A DNA stretch of 49,817 nt from JBBDMW01 sp040878005 (GCA_040878005.1 JBBDMW010000068.1:1-49817); one strand, 5' to 3'. Positions 40,814 through 49,255 are shown, counted from the stretch's first letter. Made by a program: numbers and translations. The notes: a model not told the origin generated them from the sequence alone.

Positions 40814-42022
40814 CTAGTGGTGCTCCTCCGCGTGATGTTCTTCATCACCGTGGTGGGTCACCGCCATCACTCCGAACACCAGCGTAAGCATGGCAAAGAT
40901 AAACGCCTGGATGAGCCCAACGAACAACTCCAGGCCAAGGAAGGGAATTATCCCCACGAGAGGCAGAAGGAACGCCATGGCGAACAGCAGGATCTCCCCG
41001 GCGAACATGTTGCCGAAAAGACGGAATGTAAAGCTGATGGTGCGGGCGAGTTCTCCAAATAGCTCCAGGATGCCCACCGCCAGCATGATTGGCCCCTGTT
41101 TGAACGGGAAGAACTTACCGGCGTACGTGCCAATGCCCAGGGCGCGAATTCCCCAGAACTGCACGGCGCCCATCGCCACAATGGCTATGGCGAGCGTAGT
41201 GTTCAGGTCCGTGCTTGCGCCACGGAAGTACGGAACCAGTATCCCGGCCGTCTGACCTTCAAGCTCCGGGTAATCTTCTGGCGCCTCACGCACGCGGCTC
41301 TCGTGCAACTGTTCTTCGAGCGCATGGACGTCTGTTTCGTTGACATCCACGATGTTCCTTAGCGGAACCTTGGCCTCTTCGCCCCTGCCGAGGTTAATGG
41401 TCTTGAGGCCGCCTTCACCGGAGAAGACCACGAACAAGTGGTCCGCATTCTCCTGGACCACTTCCAGCAGGGCCTGCTCCTCAAGGGCATTGTGATCAAC
41501 AGCGCCTTCGGCTTCAGCCTCCAGTTCATGCACCCGGTCTTCAACCCTGTGATGAATGTACTCTTCCACATTCTCCACGCGGCCAACAGAGCCAGCGCCG
41601 GGGAGAATGCCAATCCAGTTGGAGAAAAGAACTACGAGGAAGATGGTGAGGACGAGGGGAAGGAATTGCCGGCCAGAGGGACCGCCCGCCGCGCCGTGGG
41701 CAAGGCCGTCGAAGTATTCAAAGATAGATTCAAAGACGTTTTGAAGCCGGCCGGGGACTTCGGTCATTCGCCGGGTTGCCAGCCATGCCAGCAACACCAG
41801 CACGATGCCGGCCATCCAGAACATCACTGTGGTGTTCATCAGGTTGTAGCCGGCGATGCTGACTACGGTCTCAGCGGGAACCTGGATATGCGGTACCGGG
41901 CCGCCTAGGAAGCCGAGCCCTACGGATGCGCCAAGAGCGCCTCCAGCAACGGATAGGACAAGCGCGGCCACTGCCAGGAGCAGTACCACGAGGATTTTAG
42001 GATTGGAGAAAAGACTCCCCAC
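40814..42022 (-). CDS. atpB: ATP synthase subunit a with large extramembrane insertion
   Basis: A 402-residue a subunit, against 230-290 in most bacteria. The conserved channel is intact: LARTISFTFRLFGNMFAGE contains the essential Arg334, and NTTLAIAIVAMGAVQFW and FVGLIQAFIFAMLTLVF are the closing helices. Residues about 148-262 are a hydrophilic, Glu/His-rich block inserted after LFSNWIGILPG. It includes a coiled-coil-like stretch (VHELEAEAEGAVDHNALEEQALLEVVQ). The C terminus ends in a His/Glu tail (HHGDEEHHAEEHH). Start is GTG at 42022, with a weak ribosome binding site. The insertion likely lies on one face of the membrane near the peripheral stalk; its role is unknown. Confidence 0.93.
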   Translation of the reverse strand: MGSLFSNPKILVVLLLAVAALVLSVAGGALGASVGLGFLGGPVPHIQVPAETVVSIAGYNLMNTTVMFWMAGIVLVLLAWLATRRMTEVPGRLQNVFESIFEYFDGLAHGAAGGPSGRQFLPLVLTIFLVVLFSNWIGILPGAGSVGRVENVEEYIHHRVEDRVHELEAEAEGAVDHNALEEQALLEVVQENADHLFVVFSGEGGLKTINLGRGEEAKVPLRNIVDVNETDVHALEEQLHESRVREAPEDYPELEGQTAGILVPYFRGASTDLNTTLAIAIVAMGAVQFWGIRALGIGTYAGKFFPFKQGPIMLAVGILELFGELARTISFTFRLFGNMFAGEILLFAMAFLLPLVGIIPFLGLELFVGLIQAFIFAMLTLVFGVMAVTHHGDEEHHAEEHH

Positions 42023-42073
42023 CGGCGAAAACCTGTATCCCTTACCAGGGGCCCGTTAACGGTGCGGACCCTG

Positions 42074-42382
42074 TCACCTTCTTGATCTTCCAATCAACCG
42101 CAACATTCGGACCATGCCTATGAATGCTGCCAGGACTCCAAGGACAATCCCCACGAGAGTGAGAACCGGCCGTGTATCCAGTTGTCCGTCAAGCCAGTAG
42201 CCGCCCAGGGTGCCTATCGCCACACTGCTTGCCACATACCATCCCACGCCAGACACCTTCGCCAGCAGAACCGCTGTAGCCGACAGGCTATCACGCGACC
42301 CCGTCCCAGGCGGTTCAGTCCCGCCAGTGGAACCTGGCTCCCCTGGCTGCTGCGAATCCGGCGGCTTCGGCTCTTGCGACAA
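42074..42382 (-). CDS. AtpZ/AtpI-like membrane protein
   Basis: A protein of about 102 residues with a Pro-rich, disordered N terminus and two membrane helices (GWYVASSVAIGTLGGYWLDGQL and PVLTLVGIVLGVLAAFIGMVRML). The G-x-x-x-G-Y-x-L-D motif between them is the AtpZ/AtpI family signature. Such proteins assist assembly of the c ring or carry magnesium into the membrane. It is the first gene of the ATP synthase operon. The frame opens at TTG 42445. I chose TTG 42382 because AGGA stands eight bases before it, and the extra residues are not conserved. Confidence 0.75.
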   Translation of the reverse strand: MSQEPKPPDSQQPGEPGSTGGTEPPGTGSRDSLSATAVLLAKVSGVGWYVASSVAIGTLGGYWLDGQLDTRPVLTLVGIVLGVLAAFIGMVRMLRLIGRSRR

Positions 42383-42479
42383 GGAGGCTTTCCTGCTCGA
42401 AACGCGATTGTGGACTTTATCACAAGTTGTCAGCGCGGGCGACAATTTTCAGCATAAACCTTGTGACCCAACCGGCGCG

Positions 42480-42509
42480 GCAGGGCCCCGCTTTCACGCA
42501 GGGCCCTGC
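42480..42509. terminator. Stem-loop downstream of the DUF151 gene
   Basis: GCAGGGCCC (42480-42488) and GGGCCCTGC (42501-42509) form a 9-bp GC stem with a 12-nt loop. It is 27 bp past the stop of the DUF151 gene and precedes the ATP synthase operon on the same strand. There is no clear U-tract, so it may be a weak or factor-dependent terminator. Confidence 0.5.
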
Positions 42510-42535
42510 AATCCACTCTCAATATGCTGAACCAG

Positions 42536-43120
42536 CTAACGGTCGCCGGACTTGCCCTTCTCGTCGCCCAGGTCTCCCAGGTCCAGGGACTCAATGAAGT
42601 CCTGGAACGCTGAGAGCTTTTGCAGCTCGTCCTTGTCAACAGGCTTCGGCTTGTCAAGCGAAGAGCCGCCAGGTCCCGCGGCGGTGCTCTCGGTGCCGAC
42701 TATGGCGCCGCCGCTCTCCTTGTCAAGCTGCACGCCGGCCTTTTCAAGCACTTCATCCTCTGCATAGATGGGCACCTTGGCTCGCACGGCAAGCGCTAGG
42801 GCATCAGACGGACGTGAGTCTATCTGCACAGTCTGGTCGCCCATGCTTACCTCGATCTTGGCGAAAAAAGTGTCGTGGTCAAGACCGGATACAAGGACGT
42901 GATTGACGGCTGCGCCCAACTCGCCAATTACGTTGTGGAGCAAGTCATGTGTTAGGGGGCGCGGCACTGAAACATCCTGCAGCCGCACCGCGATGGCGTC
43001 AGCTTCAGCCGGGCCAATCCAGATGGGCAGATACCGGTCGGAGCCCTTCTGCTTCAGGATGACAACGCGCTGATAGTTCAGCAGGCTGACGCGGATGCTG
43101 TCGATCTCCATCTCCATCAT
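42536..43120 (-). CDS. DUF151 (bifunctional nuclease-like) protein
   Basis: A 194-residue protein with the DUF151/BFN domain in its first 130 residues: EIDSIRVSLLNYQRVVILKQKGSDRYLPIWIGPAEADAIAVRLQDVSVPRPLTHDLLHNVIGELGA, then VQIDSRPSDALALAVRAKVPIYAEDEVLEKAG. These motifs define the family whose plant members have nuclease activity. The last 60 residues are low-complexity, acidic and Gly/Ser-rich, ending EKGKSGDR, and may be an interaction tail. Start is ATG at 43120 with AGGAGG ten bases upstream; the next ATG is also possible. The function in bacteria is not established. Confidence 0.85.
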   Translation of the reverse strand: MMEMEIDSIRVSLLNYQRVVILKQKGSDRYLPIWIGPAEADAIAVRLQDVSVPRPLTHDLLHNVIGELGAAVNHVLVSGLDHDTFFAKIEVSMGDQTVQIDSRPSDALALAVRAKVPIYAEDEVLEKAGVQLDKESGGAIVGTESTAAGPGGSSLDKPKPVDKDELQKLSAFQDFIESLDLGDLGDEKGKSGDR

Positions 43121-43246
43121 GTTGGAGCAGCCTCCTGAAAACTCCGCCGCCTGTGACGTTGTACCGTCACACAGCGACGAACGGTGTATTCGTAGCTTAG
43201 TACCGCCACTCTCGGACAGTCAACGAAGCGGGCACACATGAAACGG

Positions 43247-43468
43247 TCAGTCCTGGGTGTCCCCGCTGCCAGTTGCGGCAGTTCGGGCGATCATCCTGCG
43301 CTCGACCTCACGACGGACCAGCATCACCCTGCGGTCGCAGGTCAGACATTTCAAGCCTATGTCCGCTCCTATCCTGTATACCTCCCATTCCCGGCCACCA
43401 CACGGATGCGGTTTCTTGAGGGTTATACGGTCGCCGACGCCAAAAGGAGTGCGGTCTGCGGACGGCAT
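43247..43468 (-). CDS. DUF951 small zinc-binding-type protein
   Basis: A 73-residue basic protein matching DUF951: FGVGDRITLKKPHPCGGREWEVYRIGADIGLKCLTCDRRVMLVRREVERRM. The KKPHPCGG and GLKCLTCDRRV segments carry three cysteines, and the Cys/His set may bind zinc. The fold is predicted to be a small beta-barrel, and members are usually encoded near nucleotide or ribosome genes. No function is known to me. It lies 23 bp after the stop of pyrF on the minus strand and may be co-transcribed with it. Confidence 0.85.
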   Translation of the reverse strand: MPSADRTPFGVGDRITLKKPHPCGGREWEVYRIGADIGLKCLTCDRRVMLVRREVERRMIARTAATGSGDTQD

Positions 43469-43491
43469 ATCAACGCGACCTTAACAGAAGT

Positions 43492-44322
43492 CTATCCCAC
43501 GACGGCCTGGAGCGCGTCGTTGATTTCATCACGCAACTGCCCGGCCGCTTGAGCCGCCGCCTTTGCGAACCCGGTGGGACTGGCCGAGGCGTACAGGATG
43601 CCGCGCGAAGAATTTATGACCATGCCCCTGCCGTTTTCATCTGTCCCGGCCCGTGCCGCTGTGGCGACGTCTCCGCCCTGCGCGCCGACGCCCGGTACGA
43701 GAAATGGCAAACCTGGGTGCGTGCTGCGGAGTATGCGCAACTCTTTCGGGTAAGTCGCCCCTACAACGAGTCCCACGTTGTCGTTGCCTCCCCAGCGCTC
43801 AGCGGCCTGTGCCACCCGCTGGTAGAGAAGCATCGAGGTTCCACCTGAAGTCACGTGCAGGTCCTGGAGATCTCGGGCGCTTGGGTTAGAGCTGCGGCAG
43901 ACGATGAACACTCCCCGGCCGGGATACTGGAGGAACGGCTCTACCCCGTCCGCGCCCAGGTAGGCGACCAGCGTAACCGCATCGAAGCCCCACACCTCGA
44001 ACATCGCATGGGCATACGCAGCGGCCGTGGAGCCCACATCGCAGCGCTTGGCATCGCCAATGATCACAGCGTTGGGGGCTGCATCACGAATGTGCTGCAC
44101 GGTCTGTTCAAGTGCCTTGAAGCCGTCGATGCCCAGTGCCTCGTAGAACGCCATCTGCGGCTTATAGGCGCAGGCGAACTCGCTGGTGGCGTCGATGATT
44201 GCCCTGTTGAACTCCGCCACGTCCTTAACCGGCATGCGGGCCGGGTCTGGATCAAGCCCCACGCACACGAGGCTGCCGGTCTTGACCGCAGCAGCGTCCA
44301 GTCTCTCGTTGAAAGTTTTCAT
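43492..44322 (-). CDS. pyrF: Orotidine 5'-phosphate decarboxylase (type 2)
   Basis: A 276-residue OMP decarboxylase of the longer type 2. It begins MKTFNERLDAAAVKTGSLVCVGLDPDPARMP, and the catalytic DAKRCDVGSTAAAYAHAMF holds the D-K-x-x-D set (Lys and Asp charge relay). The phosphate-binding loop is in FLVPGVGAQGGDVATAA and GMVINSSRGILYA. It converts OMP to UMP, the last step of pyrimidine synthesis. Start is ATG at 44322 with GGAG eight bases upstream. No other pyr genes are in the window. The gene diverges from the glycosylase gene. Confidence 0.95.
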   Translation of the reverse strand: MKTFNERLDAAAVKTGSLVCVGLDPDPARMPVKDVAEFNRAIIDATSEFACAYKPQMAFYEALGIDGFKALEQTVQHIRDAAPNAVIIGDAKRCDVGSTAAAYAHAMFEVWGFDAVTLVAYLGADGVEPFLQYPGRGVFIVCRSSNPSARDLQDLHVTSGGTSMLLYQRVAQAAERWGGNDNVGLVVGATYPKELRILRSTHPGLPFLVPGVGAQGGDVATAARAGTDENGRGMVINSSRGILYASASPTGFAKAAAQAAGQLRDEINDALQAVVG

Positions 44323-44447
44323 TGTGCGCGCTCCGAGCTATGCATTATGTATCGGCCCGGGGTGCAATTATCGCATGGAGCACAGCCCCAGGATGTAGGC
44401 TGCATATAGACAGTGGTTTTCATACGTTTGTCAGCGGGACGTGCTTG

Positions 44448-45206
44448 ATGCGGGAACCGGTTGGTAAAAGTTCAAAGCGCCGCAATGGTGCGGGGCCTTC
44501 CCGCCCGGCCAGTGCCGCCGGGCGCAGCAGGCGCAGGAAGTATCCCTCCAGCGACCAGCTAATGGAGGTATATGAACGTCTGCTGGCTGCATATGGTCCG
44601 CGAAACTGGTGGCCGGGCGACGGCGATTTCGAGATCGTCATGGGCGCGATCCTGACCCAGAACACGTCATGGAAAAACGTGGAGCGCGCGCTCACGCGCA
44701 TGCGTGAATCAGGCATTTGGAGCTTCAAGGCGGTCCATGAGGCTGACCTGCCGGTGCTGGCAGATGCCATACGCCCGTCCGGTTACTACAACTCCAAGGC
44801 ACGGAAGCTGAAGGAGTTCGCACTGGTGGTCATGGATGAGTTTGATGGCGACGCCAACACGCTCTGGTCCCTGGAAACTGCGACGCTGCGGGAGCGCCTG
44901 TTGGGCATCTGGGGAATAGGGGAGGAGACTGCTGACGATATTGTCCTTTACGTGGCGGAGAAGCCTTCTTTCGTGATTGACAAGTACACGCGGCGCATCG
45001 TCGACCGGCTGGGCTGGCGGGTGGCCGGGGATAGATACGCGGACTACCAGGCGTTGTTCATGGACCGCCTGCCTGTGGACGCGCCGCTGTACAACGAGTA
45101 CCACGCCCTGTTGGATGGCCACGCAGCACGTACCTGCCAGACCTCTCCGGCCTGCAATGCTTGCTGCCTGGCGGACCTGTGTCCCACGGGGCAGGGACCA
45201 GTATAG
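44448..45206 (+). CDS. HhH-GPD DNA glycosylase with [4Fe-4S] site, MagIII-like
   Basis: A 252-residue endonuclease III superfamily protein. After a basic N-terminal arm (SSKRRNGAGPSRPASAAGRSRRRK) comes VYERLLAAYGPRNWWPGDGDFEIVMGAILTQNTSWKNVERAL. The helix-hairpin-helix is LLGIWGIGEETADDIVLYV. Endonuclease III has its catalytic lysine where this protein has Glu160, while the aspartate (D178 in FVIDKYTRR) is kept, as in monofunctional 3-methyladenine glycosylases (MagIII). A C-terminal cysteine set spaced C-x5-C-x2-C-x5-C would hold a [4Fe-4S] cluster. It probably excises alkylated purines without cutting the strand. ATG at 44448 is chosen; a later ATG would cut only the basic arm. Confidence 0.85.
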   Translation: MREPVGKSSKRRNGAGPSRPASAAGRSRRRKYPSSDQLMEVYERLLAAYGPRNWWPGDGDFEIVMGAILTQNTSWKNVERALTRMRESGIWSFKAVHEADLPVLADAIRPSGYYNSKARKLKEFALVVMDEFDGDANTLWSLETATLRERLLGIWGIGEETADDIVLYVAEKPSFVIDKYTRRIVDRLGWRVAGDRYADYQALFMDRLPVDAPLYNEYHALLDGHAARTCQTSPACNACCLADLCPTGQGPV

Positions 45207-45239
45207 ACAGGTAATTGACAGACCCAGGTACCGAGACGC

Positions 45240-46388
45240 TTAGGTTGTGTCGGCATCCAGCACAGCGATGCTGCTCGTCTTGAATATGAGGAAGACCTCG
45301 CTGCCCGGCCCGATGCCCAGCCCTTTCACCGATCCTTCGGTAAGCTCGGCAATGACCGGCGTACCGATATCGACTGTCGCGAAGGCTCTGCCTCCTCCTC
45401 CGGAAACCTCCGTAACGCTCCCGCGTATGACGTTCCGGGCGCTGATTCCGTCAACCGGGTGGTTGGCAATGATTATTTCGCTTGCGCCGATAGAAACAAC
45501 CACCTGCTCACCTGCAGTCCTGCTCCCGGCGGGGGCAACCAACTCAACATCACCGACCCTCACGCGGCCAGCGGTGGGATCAGTGACAGTGCCTGCAAGC
45601 AGGTTGTCCATGCCGCCGCCTTCGTGGGACATCCCGGCCGCCGACTCCAGGAGCAGGCGGGATGGCCGGTCGAACGCCGCCACGCGTCCGTCTTTCAACA
45701 GCAGGGCGTGTGATGCCAGCGCCAGCACCTCGGATATTGAGTGGGATACGTACACCATTGGGATGCCCAACTCCCGGTGCAAGCGCTGAAGGTACCCGGT
45801 CACGACGCCCCTGAGCCGCGCATCCAGGGAAGCGATCGGCTCGTCCAGCAGCAGGAGCTCTGGGGATGTGGCCAGGGCACGGGCCAGTGCCACACGCTGC
45901 CGTTCGCCGCCGGACAATGTGCCGGGGCGCCTGTCGAGCAGCCCGTCTATCCCCAGCAGCGTTATCACGTGGCTGGGATCCACCCGCCTGCGGGATGACG
46001 GCGTTAGCGAATGCCCATAGTCAATGTTCCGCCGTACCGTCATATGAGGAAACAAAGCGCCGTCCTGGTAAACGAGGCCGATCCGCCGTTTCTCGGGCGG
46101 CACGTTCTTGGGTGGCTTTGATGACCACAGCACGCGCTCATTCAGCGTGATCTCCCCGTCGTCTGGCCGTACCGCCCCCGCAATGCAACTGAGCAGCGTC
46201 GACTTCCCAGCGCCGGAAGGACCGAACACAGCCGTGATGCCATCGCTGAATGCGCCGGAGGCGTCCAGCGTGAAATCGCCGCGGGTCGCCCGCAACCGGA
46301 AGCTCAGCGTAGCCGCCGGGTCTGGAGGGGAAGGGCGAGCGCCGCCAGGCGCAGACCTGGAGCCTTGGGATTCACCGGCGGTGTTCAA
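45240..46388 (-). CDS. modC: Molybdate ABC transporter ATP-binding protein ModC
   Basis: A 382-residue ATPase. Walker A is FGPSGAGKSTLLSCI, the Q-loop LVYQDGALFPHMTV, the ABC signature LSGGERQRVALARAL, Walker B LLLLDEPIASLDARL, and the H-loop VYVSHSISEV. The C-terminal third is a Mop/TOBE domain (ISARNVIRGSVTEV and VDIGTPVIAELTEGSVKGLGIGPGSEVFLIFKTSSIAVLD) that binds molybdate or tungstate. TTG at 46388 overlaps the stop of modB in TTGA and has GGGAG nine bases upstream, so it is preferred over the long open frame from 46499. It powers the importer formed with ModA and ModB. Confidence 0.92.
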   Translation of the reverse strand: MNTAGESQGSRSAPGGARPSPPDPAATLSFRLRATRGDFTLDASGAFSDGITAVFGPSGAGKSTLLSCIAGAVRPDDGEITLNERVLWSSKPPKNVPPEKRRIGLVYQDGALFPHMTVRRNIDYGHSLTPSSRRRVDPSHVITLLGIDGLLDRRPGTLSGGERQRVALARALATSPELLLLDEPIASLDARLRGVVTGYLQRLHRELGIPMVYVSHSISEVLALASHALLLKDGRVAAFDRPSRLLLESAAGMSHEGGGMDNLLAGTVTDPTAGRVRVGDVELVAPAGSRTAGEQVVVSIGASEIIIANHPVDGISARNVIRGSVTEVSGGGGRAFATVDIGTPVIAELTEGSVKGLGIGPGSEVFLIFKTSSIAVLDADTT

Positions 46389-47080
46389 GACCGTGATCTC
46401 CCTGGACCTGTCACTGAATCGCTCGTGCGCGACAGCAGGTAGTTGTGAACCGCCAACGCAACTACCGCAATCACTATTGAGATAAGGGCCAGCCGCCATG
46501 CTGCGTCAGTGTCGCCAGTGGATATACGGGTGAATATTGCGGACGGCACTCCCTGGGTGCGCCCCGGGATGTTGCCCGCCACCACTATCGTCGCCCCGAA
46601 CTCGGAGAATGCCCGCACGAACCCCAGCAGCCCGCCTGCCAGCACGCCGCGATACGCCAGCGGCAGCGTGATGGTGAAGAAGACGCGCCACGGCCCTGCT
46701 CCAAGACCTCGTGCCGCTATTTCATAACGTGCATCGACACCGGCGAGGGCAGCGGCAAATGACCGGACGACGAGCGGAAAGGATACGACCGCCGCAGCAA
46801 GGGCGGCAGCCACCCATGTGAATACCAGGCTGCCGCCGAACACGTCTTCCACAAACCGCCCGACAGGGCTGCGGCTGCCAAGTCCCCAGAGCAGCACGTA
46901 CCCCACGACGACCGGGGGGAGTGCGAGCGGCAGGGAGACTATGACGTCCAGCACGAAACGCCCGCGGATGCGCCGCCGCACCAGGAGCCACGCCGTCAGA
47001 AGACCGAGCGGCAGTGATATGGCGGTGGCCAGCGCTGCGATTCGAAGAGATAGGAAGACGATGGTCAGGTCGGATGGCAT
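46385..47080 (-). CDS. modB: Molybdate ABC transporter permease ModB
   Basis: A 231-residue permease with five or six membrane helices. The start (LSLRIAALATAISLPLGLLTAWLLVRRRIRGRFVLDVIVSLPLALPPVVVGYVLLWGLGSRSPVG) is typical ModB, and the EAA-loop motif lies in IAARGLGAGPWRVFFTITLPLAYRGVLAGGLLGFVRAFSEFGATIVVAGN. It forms the channel for molybdate. It overlaps modC by four bases and lies 124 bp after modA. Confidence 0.94.
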   Translation of the reverse strand: MPSDLTIVFLSLRIAALATAISLPLGLLTAWLLVRRRIRGRFVLDVIVSLPLALPPVVVGYVLLWGLGSRSPVGRFVEDVFGGSLVFTWVAAALAAAVVSFPLVVRSFAAALAGVDARYEIAARGLGAGPWRVFFTITLPLAYRGVLAGGLLGFVRAFSEFGATIVVAGNIPGRTQGVPSAIFTRISTGDTDAAWRLALISIVIAVVALAVHNYLLSRTSDSVTGPGRSRS

Positions 47081-47204
47081 GGCGCGGGTAGTCTAAACGT
47101 GTCTGCCTGCGACCGGGCGCTTGTCGTCATGGGCTGCGAGTGGCGAAGGCAATATGAACTCGATTGTGGAAGTCATGCGTGGAATCTATGCGAGAACGTT
47201 GTTT

Positions 47205-48008
47205 TCAATCACCTGTGATAAACCCGTGGCTGCTGAGGATTTGCCGGGCAGAACCGCCCCGGAGGAACTCGGTGAACTCCGCTGCCCGGGCTGACCGTGG
47301 ACTGTCATTTATGACAGCGGCAGGGTAGATGATCTCCGGATGACTTTCGGCAGGGACTGAGAGGACCGCCCGGACCCCGTTCGCTGTCATGGCATCTGTG
47401 CGGTAAACAAGGCCATAATCGGCGCTTCCCGATGCAACGGCCCCAATCACTGCCCGCACGTCCAGCGTCGCAACCAGCCGTGGCTGCACAACGTCCCAAA
47501 TGCCGGTGGCCTGCAGCGCGGCCTGTGAATAGGCGCCCGCGGGTGCGAGGGCGGGGTCTGCGATGGCGATCCGGCCACGTTCGGCTTCGGCCAGGTCAGC
47601 CACTTGCTGGAGATCCATGGCGTCCGGACCAGCCACCACGACCAGTTCGTTTCGCATCAGCGTCACAACTTCGTCGGCGGAAACCAGGTCAGCCTCTATA
47701 AGCAGGCGCATTGGCGCTTCCCCGGCGAAGATCACGGCGTCTGCGGGAGCTGACAATCCCGCCACCTGGTTGGCGAGAGCGTTGGAGCCTCCAAAATTGA
47801 AGTCCACGCGTTGCCCCGTGCCTTCCCTGTACGCCTCGGCGGCCTCAACGAGGACGTCCGCGAGTGAGGCTGCTGCAAACACAGTAGGCGGACTCTCATC
47901 CCCCCCCGTTCCGCAATTCGCTGAAGCGGCGATCAGGATGACCGTGGCGCAAATCCATACCAGCGCCGAAGACGCTCCTGTTCGTAAGACTTTGGGGTGG
48001 GGCCTCAT
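47205..48008 (-). CDS. modA: Molybdate-binding lipoprotein ModA
   Basis: A 267-residue extracytoplasmic binding protein. The signal sequence (ALVWICATVILIAASANC) ends in a lipobox. The mature part starts with TVFAAASLADVLVEAAEAYREGTGQRVDFNFGGSNALANQVAGLSAPADAVIFAG, the ModA signature, with the S-x-x-x motif that coordinates the oxyanion. It captures molybdate or tungstate and passes it to ModB. Start is ATG at 48008. There is no clear ribosome binding site (CAGTAT precedes), and a weak promoter is very close, so it may be leaderless. Confidence 0.92.
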   Translation of the reverse strand: MRPHPKVLRTGASSALVWICATVILIAASANCGTGGDESPPTVFAAASLADVLVEAAEAYREGTGQRVDFNFGGSNALANQVAGLSAPADAVIFAGEAPMRLLIEADLVSADEVVTLMRNELVVVAGPDAMDLQQVADLAEAERGRIAIADPALAPAGAYSQAALQATGIWDVVQPRLVATLDVRAVIGAVASGSADYGLVYRTDAMTANGVRAVLSVPAESHPEIIYPAAVINDSPRSARAAEFTEFLRGGSARQILSSHGFITGD

Positions 48009-48048
48009 ATACTGCTAGTATCCGCGTGCAGGGACATTTGTTACCTCT
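48009..48048 (-). promoter_or_regulatory. Possible modA promoter and short inverted repeat
   Basis: Just before modA the sequence ATACTGCTAGTAT (48011-48023) is an inverted repeat (ATACT/AGTAT), and GATACT on the minus strand with GTAACA about 17 bp upstream forms a weak promoter. This could be a site for a molybdate-responsive regulator, but it does not match the ModE consensus. Confidence 0.3.
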
Positions 48049-48112
48049 GGTAAACTTGTGTTAATCCGGCCTCACCGGATCAATTAACTTATCTGGCTCG
48101 GCGCTTACCACT

Positions 48113-48979
48113 GTGGACCACATTGGCGGCATGCCCGCCGGGGAGTGGACCTTGGTCACAAACTCAAACGAAGAATACTCGTTCAGCGCCTTCTCAAGCC
48201 TGCCGTTCTACACAGGGATTAACTCCCGGTTGCTTGACCTGGCTGAAGTTGGCAAGCAGCGGCGGATCATCGACCTCGGCTGTGGCACCGGCGGTGTCAC
48301 CAAGCTGATCCTCGACCGTCTGCAGGCGGCTCGCGAGACGGTCATATATGCAATAGACCACTCGTCAATTGCCCTGAGAGCGGCGGTGACCGACCTGGGC
48401 GACCGCCGGGACGCAGCGGTTCGCTTCGTCCAGGCGGAGGTGCAGCAATTATCCGACGCTGTGCGGGAGCAGGTGGACGCAATCGTCTACTGCAACTCAA
48501 TCCACTACGTGCCGGATAAGGAGCAGTTGCTCCGGCAGATCCGCGTCAAGCTGGAGCCGGGCGGGATCTTGGCCTTCAACACCTCGTTCTTCGAAGGCTC
48601 GCACCCGCCGGAGTCCCACGAGTTTTACCGGCGCTGGATGATGAAGTCGCTCCGCATTCTCAAGCGCGACCACGGCATTATGCCGGACAAGTCGAAAAAG
48701 GTTGAAGCGCGTGTCCAACTGACGCCGGAGGAGTACGAGTCGCTCCTGGAGCGCTCAGGCTTCCGCGTGGTCAAACAGGAGATAGCGCAGGTGGAAGTGC
48801 CTATATCCGGCTGGCATCACATCAGCGGTTTCAGCGACTGGATCGAAGGCATCATGCCTGGGGTGCCGCTGGACAAGGGCCGGGAGTCACTCCAAAAAGG
48901 CCTCGAAGAAGTCTGGTCGGACATGAACCTCGAAACCGTCCCCCGGCGATGGATGAGCGTAAGCGCCGCCAGGACATAG
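48113..48979 (+). CDS. SAM-dependent methyltransferase
   Basis: A 288-residue class I methyltransferase. The glycine-rich motif I is RRIIDLGCGTGGVTKLIL, the acidic residue of motif II lies in YAIDHSSIALRAA, and motif IV appears as DAIVYCNSIHYVPDKEQLLRQIRVKLEPGGILAFNTSFF. The first 40 residues (EEYSFSAFSSLPFYTGINSRLLDLAEV) form the N-terminal arm. The substrate is unknown. A basic and Trp-rich C terminus (ISGFSDWIEGIMPGV) may bind it. GTG at 48113 is the open start; ATG at 48131 is more likely if a ribosome binding site is required, but neither has a clear one. The gene ends 24 bp before a strong terminator. Confidence 0.85.
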   Translation: MDHIGGMPAGEWTLVTNSNEEYSFSAFSSLPFYTGINSRLLDLAEVGKQRRIIDLGCGTGGVTKLILDRLQAARETVIYAIDHSSIALRAAVTDLGDRRDAAVRFVQAEVQQLSDAVREQVDAIVYCNSIHYVPDKEQLLRQIRVKLEPGGILAFNTSFFEGSHPPESHEFYRRWMMKSLRILKRDHGIMPDKSKKVEARVQLTPEEYESLLERSGFRVVKQEIAQVEVPISGWHHISGFSDWIEGIMPGVPLDKGRESLQKGLEEVWSDMNLETVPRRWMSVSAART

Positions 48980-49003
48980 CCGGCAAGACGTAATGTCACT
49001 TTT

Positions 49004-49036
49004 GAAGGGGCCTGTCATTCGACAGGCCCCTTTGTT
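49004..49036 (+). terminator. Strong rho-independent terminator after the methyltransferase gene
   Basis: AAGGGGCCTGTC (49004-49015) and GACAGGCCCCTT (49020-49031) form a 12-bp perfect stem with a tetraloop ATTC, followed by TTGTTTT. Confidence 0.9.
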
Positions 49037-49130
49037 TTGCGCAACGGCGGTTGGGCGGGGAGGATGGCGTCCTCCGGCAGGACAGCCAGGCGGTCATCCA
49101 CTCCAACCACTGACTAAACTCCCGTCACCC

Positions 49131-49160
49131 TGTCGTCTCGACCGGAGCGGAGAGACCTGG
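49131..49160 (+). repeat. 30-bp repeat, copy 1
   Basis: The unit contains GTCTCGACCG and CGGAGAGACC, imperfect palindromic halves (GTCTC...GAGAC and CCG...CGG) that can fold to a short hairpin. It differs from copy 2 at 49565-49594 by one base (G at 49145). The pattern resembles intergenic REP-like elements. Confidence 0.75.
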
Positions 49161-49255
49161 TGTGGATGGGGTTTGGGCGATTGTATTTCGCAAACGATCG
49201 ATACGGACGGCAGCCCATCCCTTCCTCCAACCAAAAAACTCCCTGCCACATCTTC

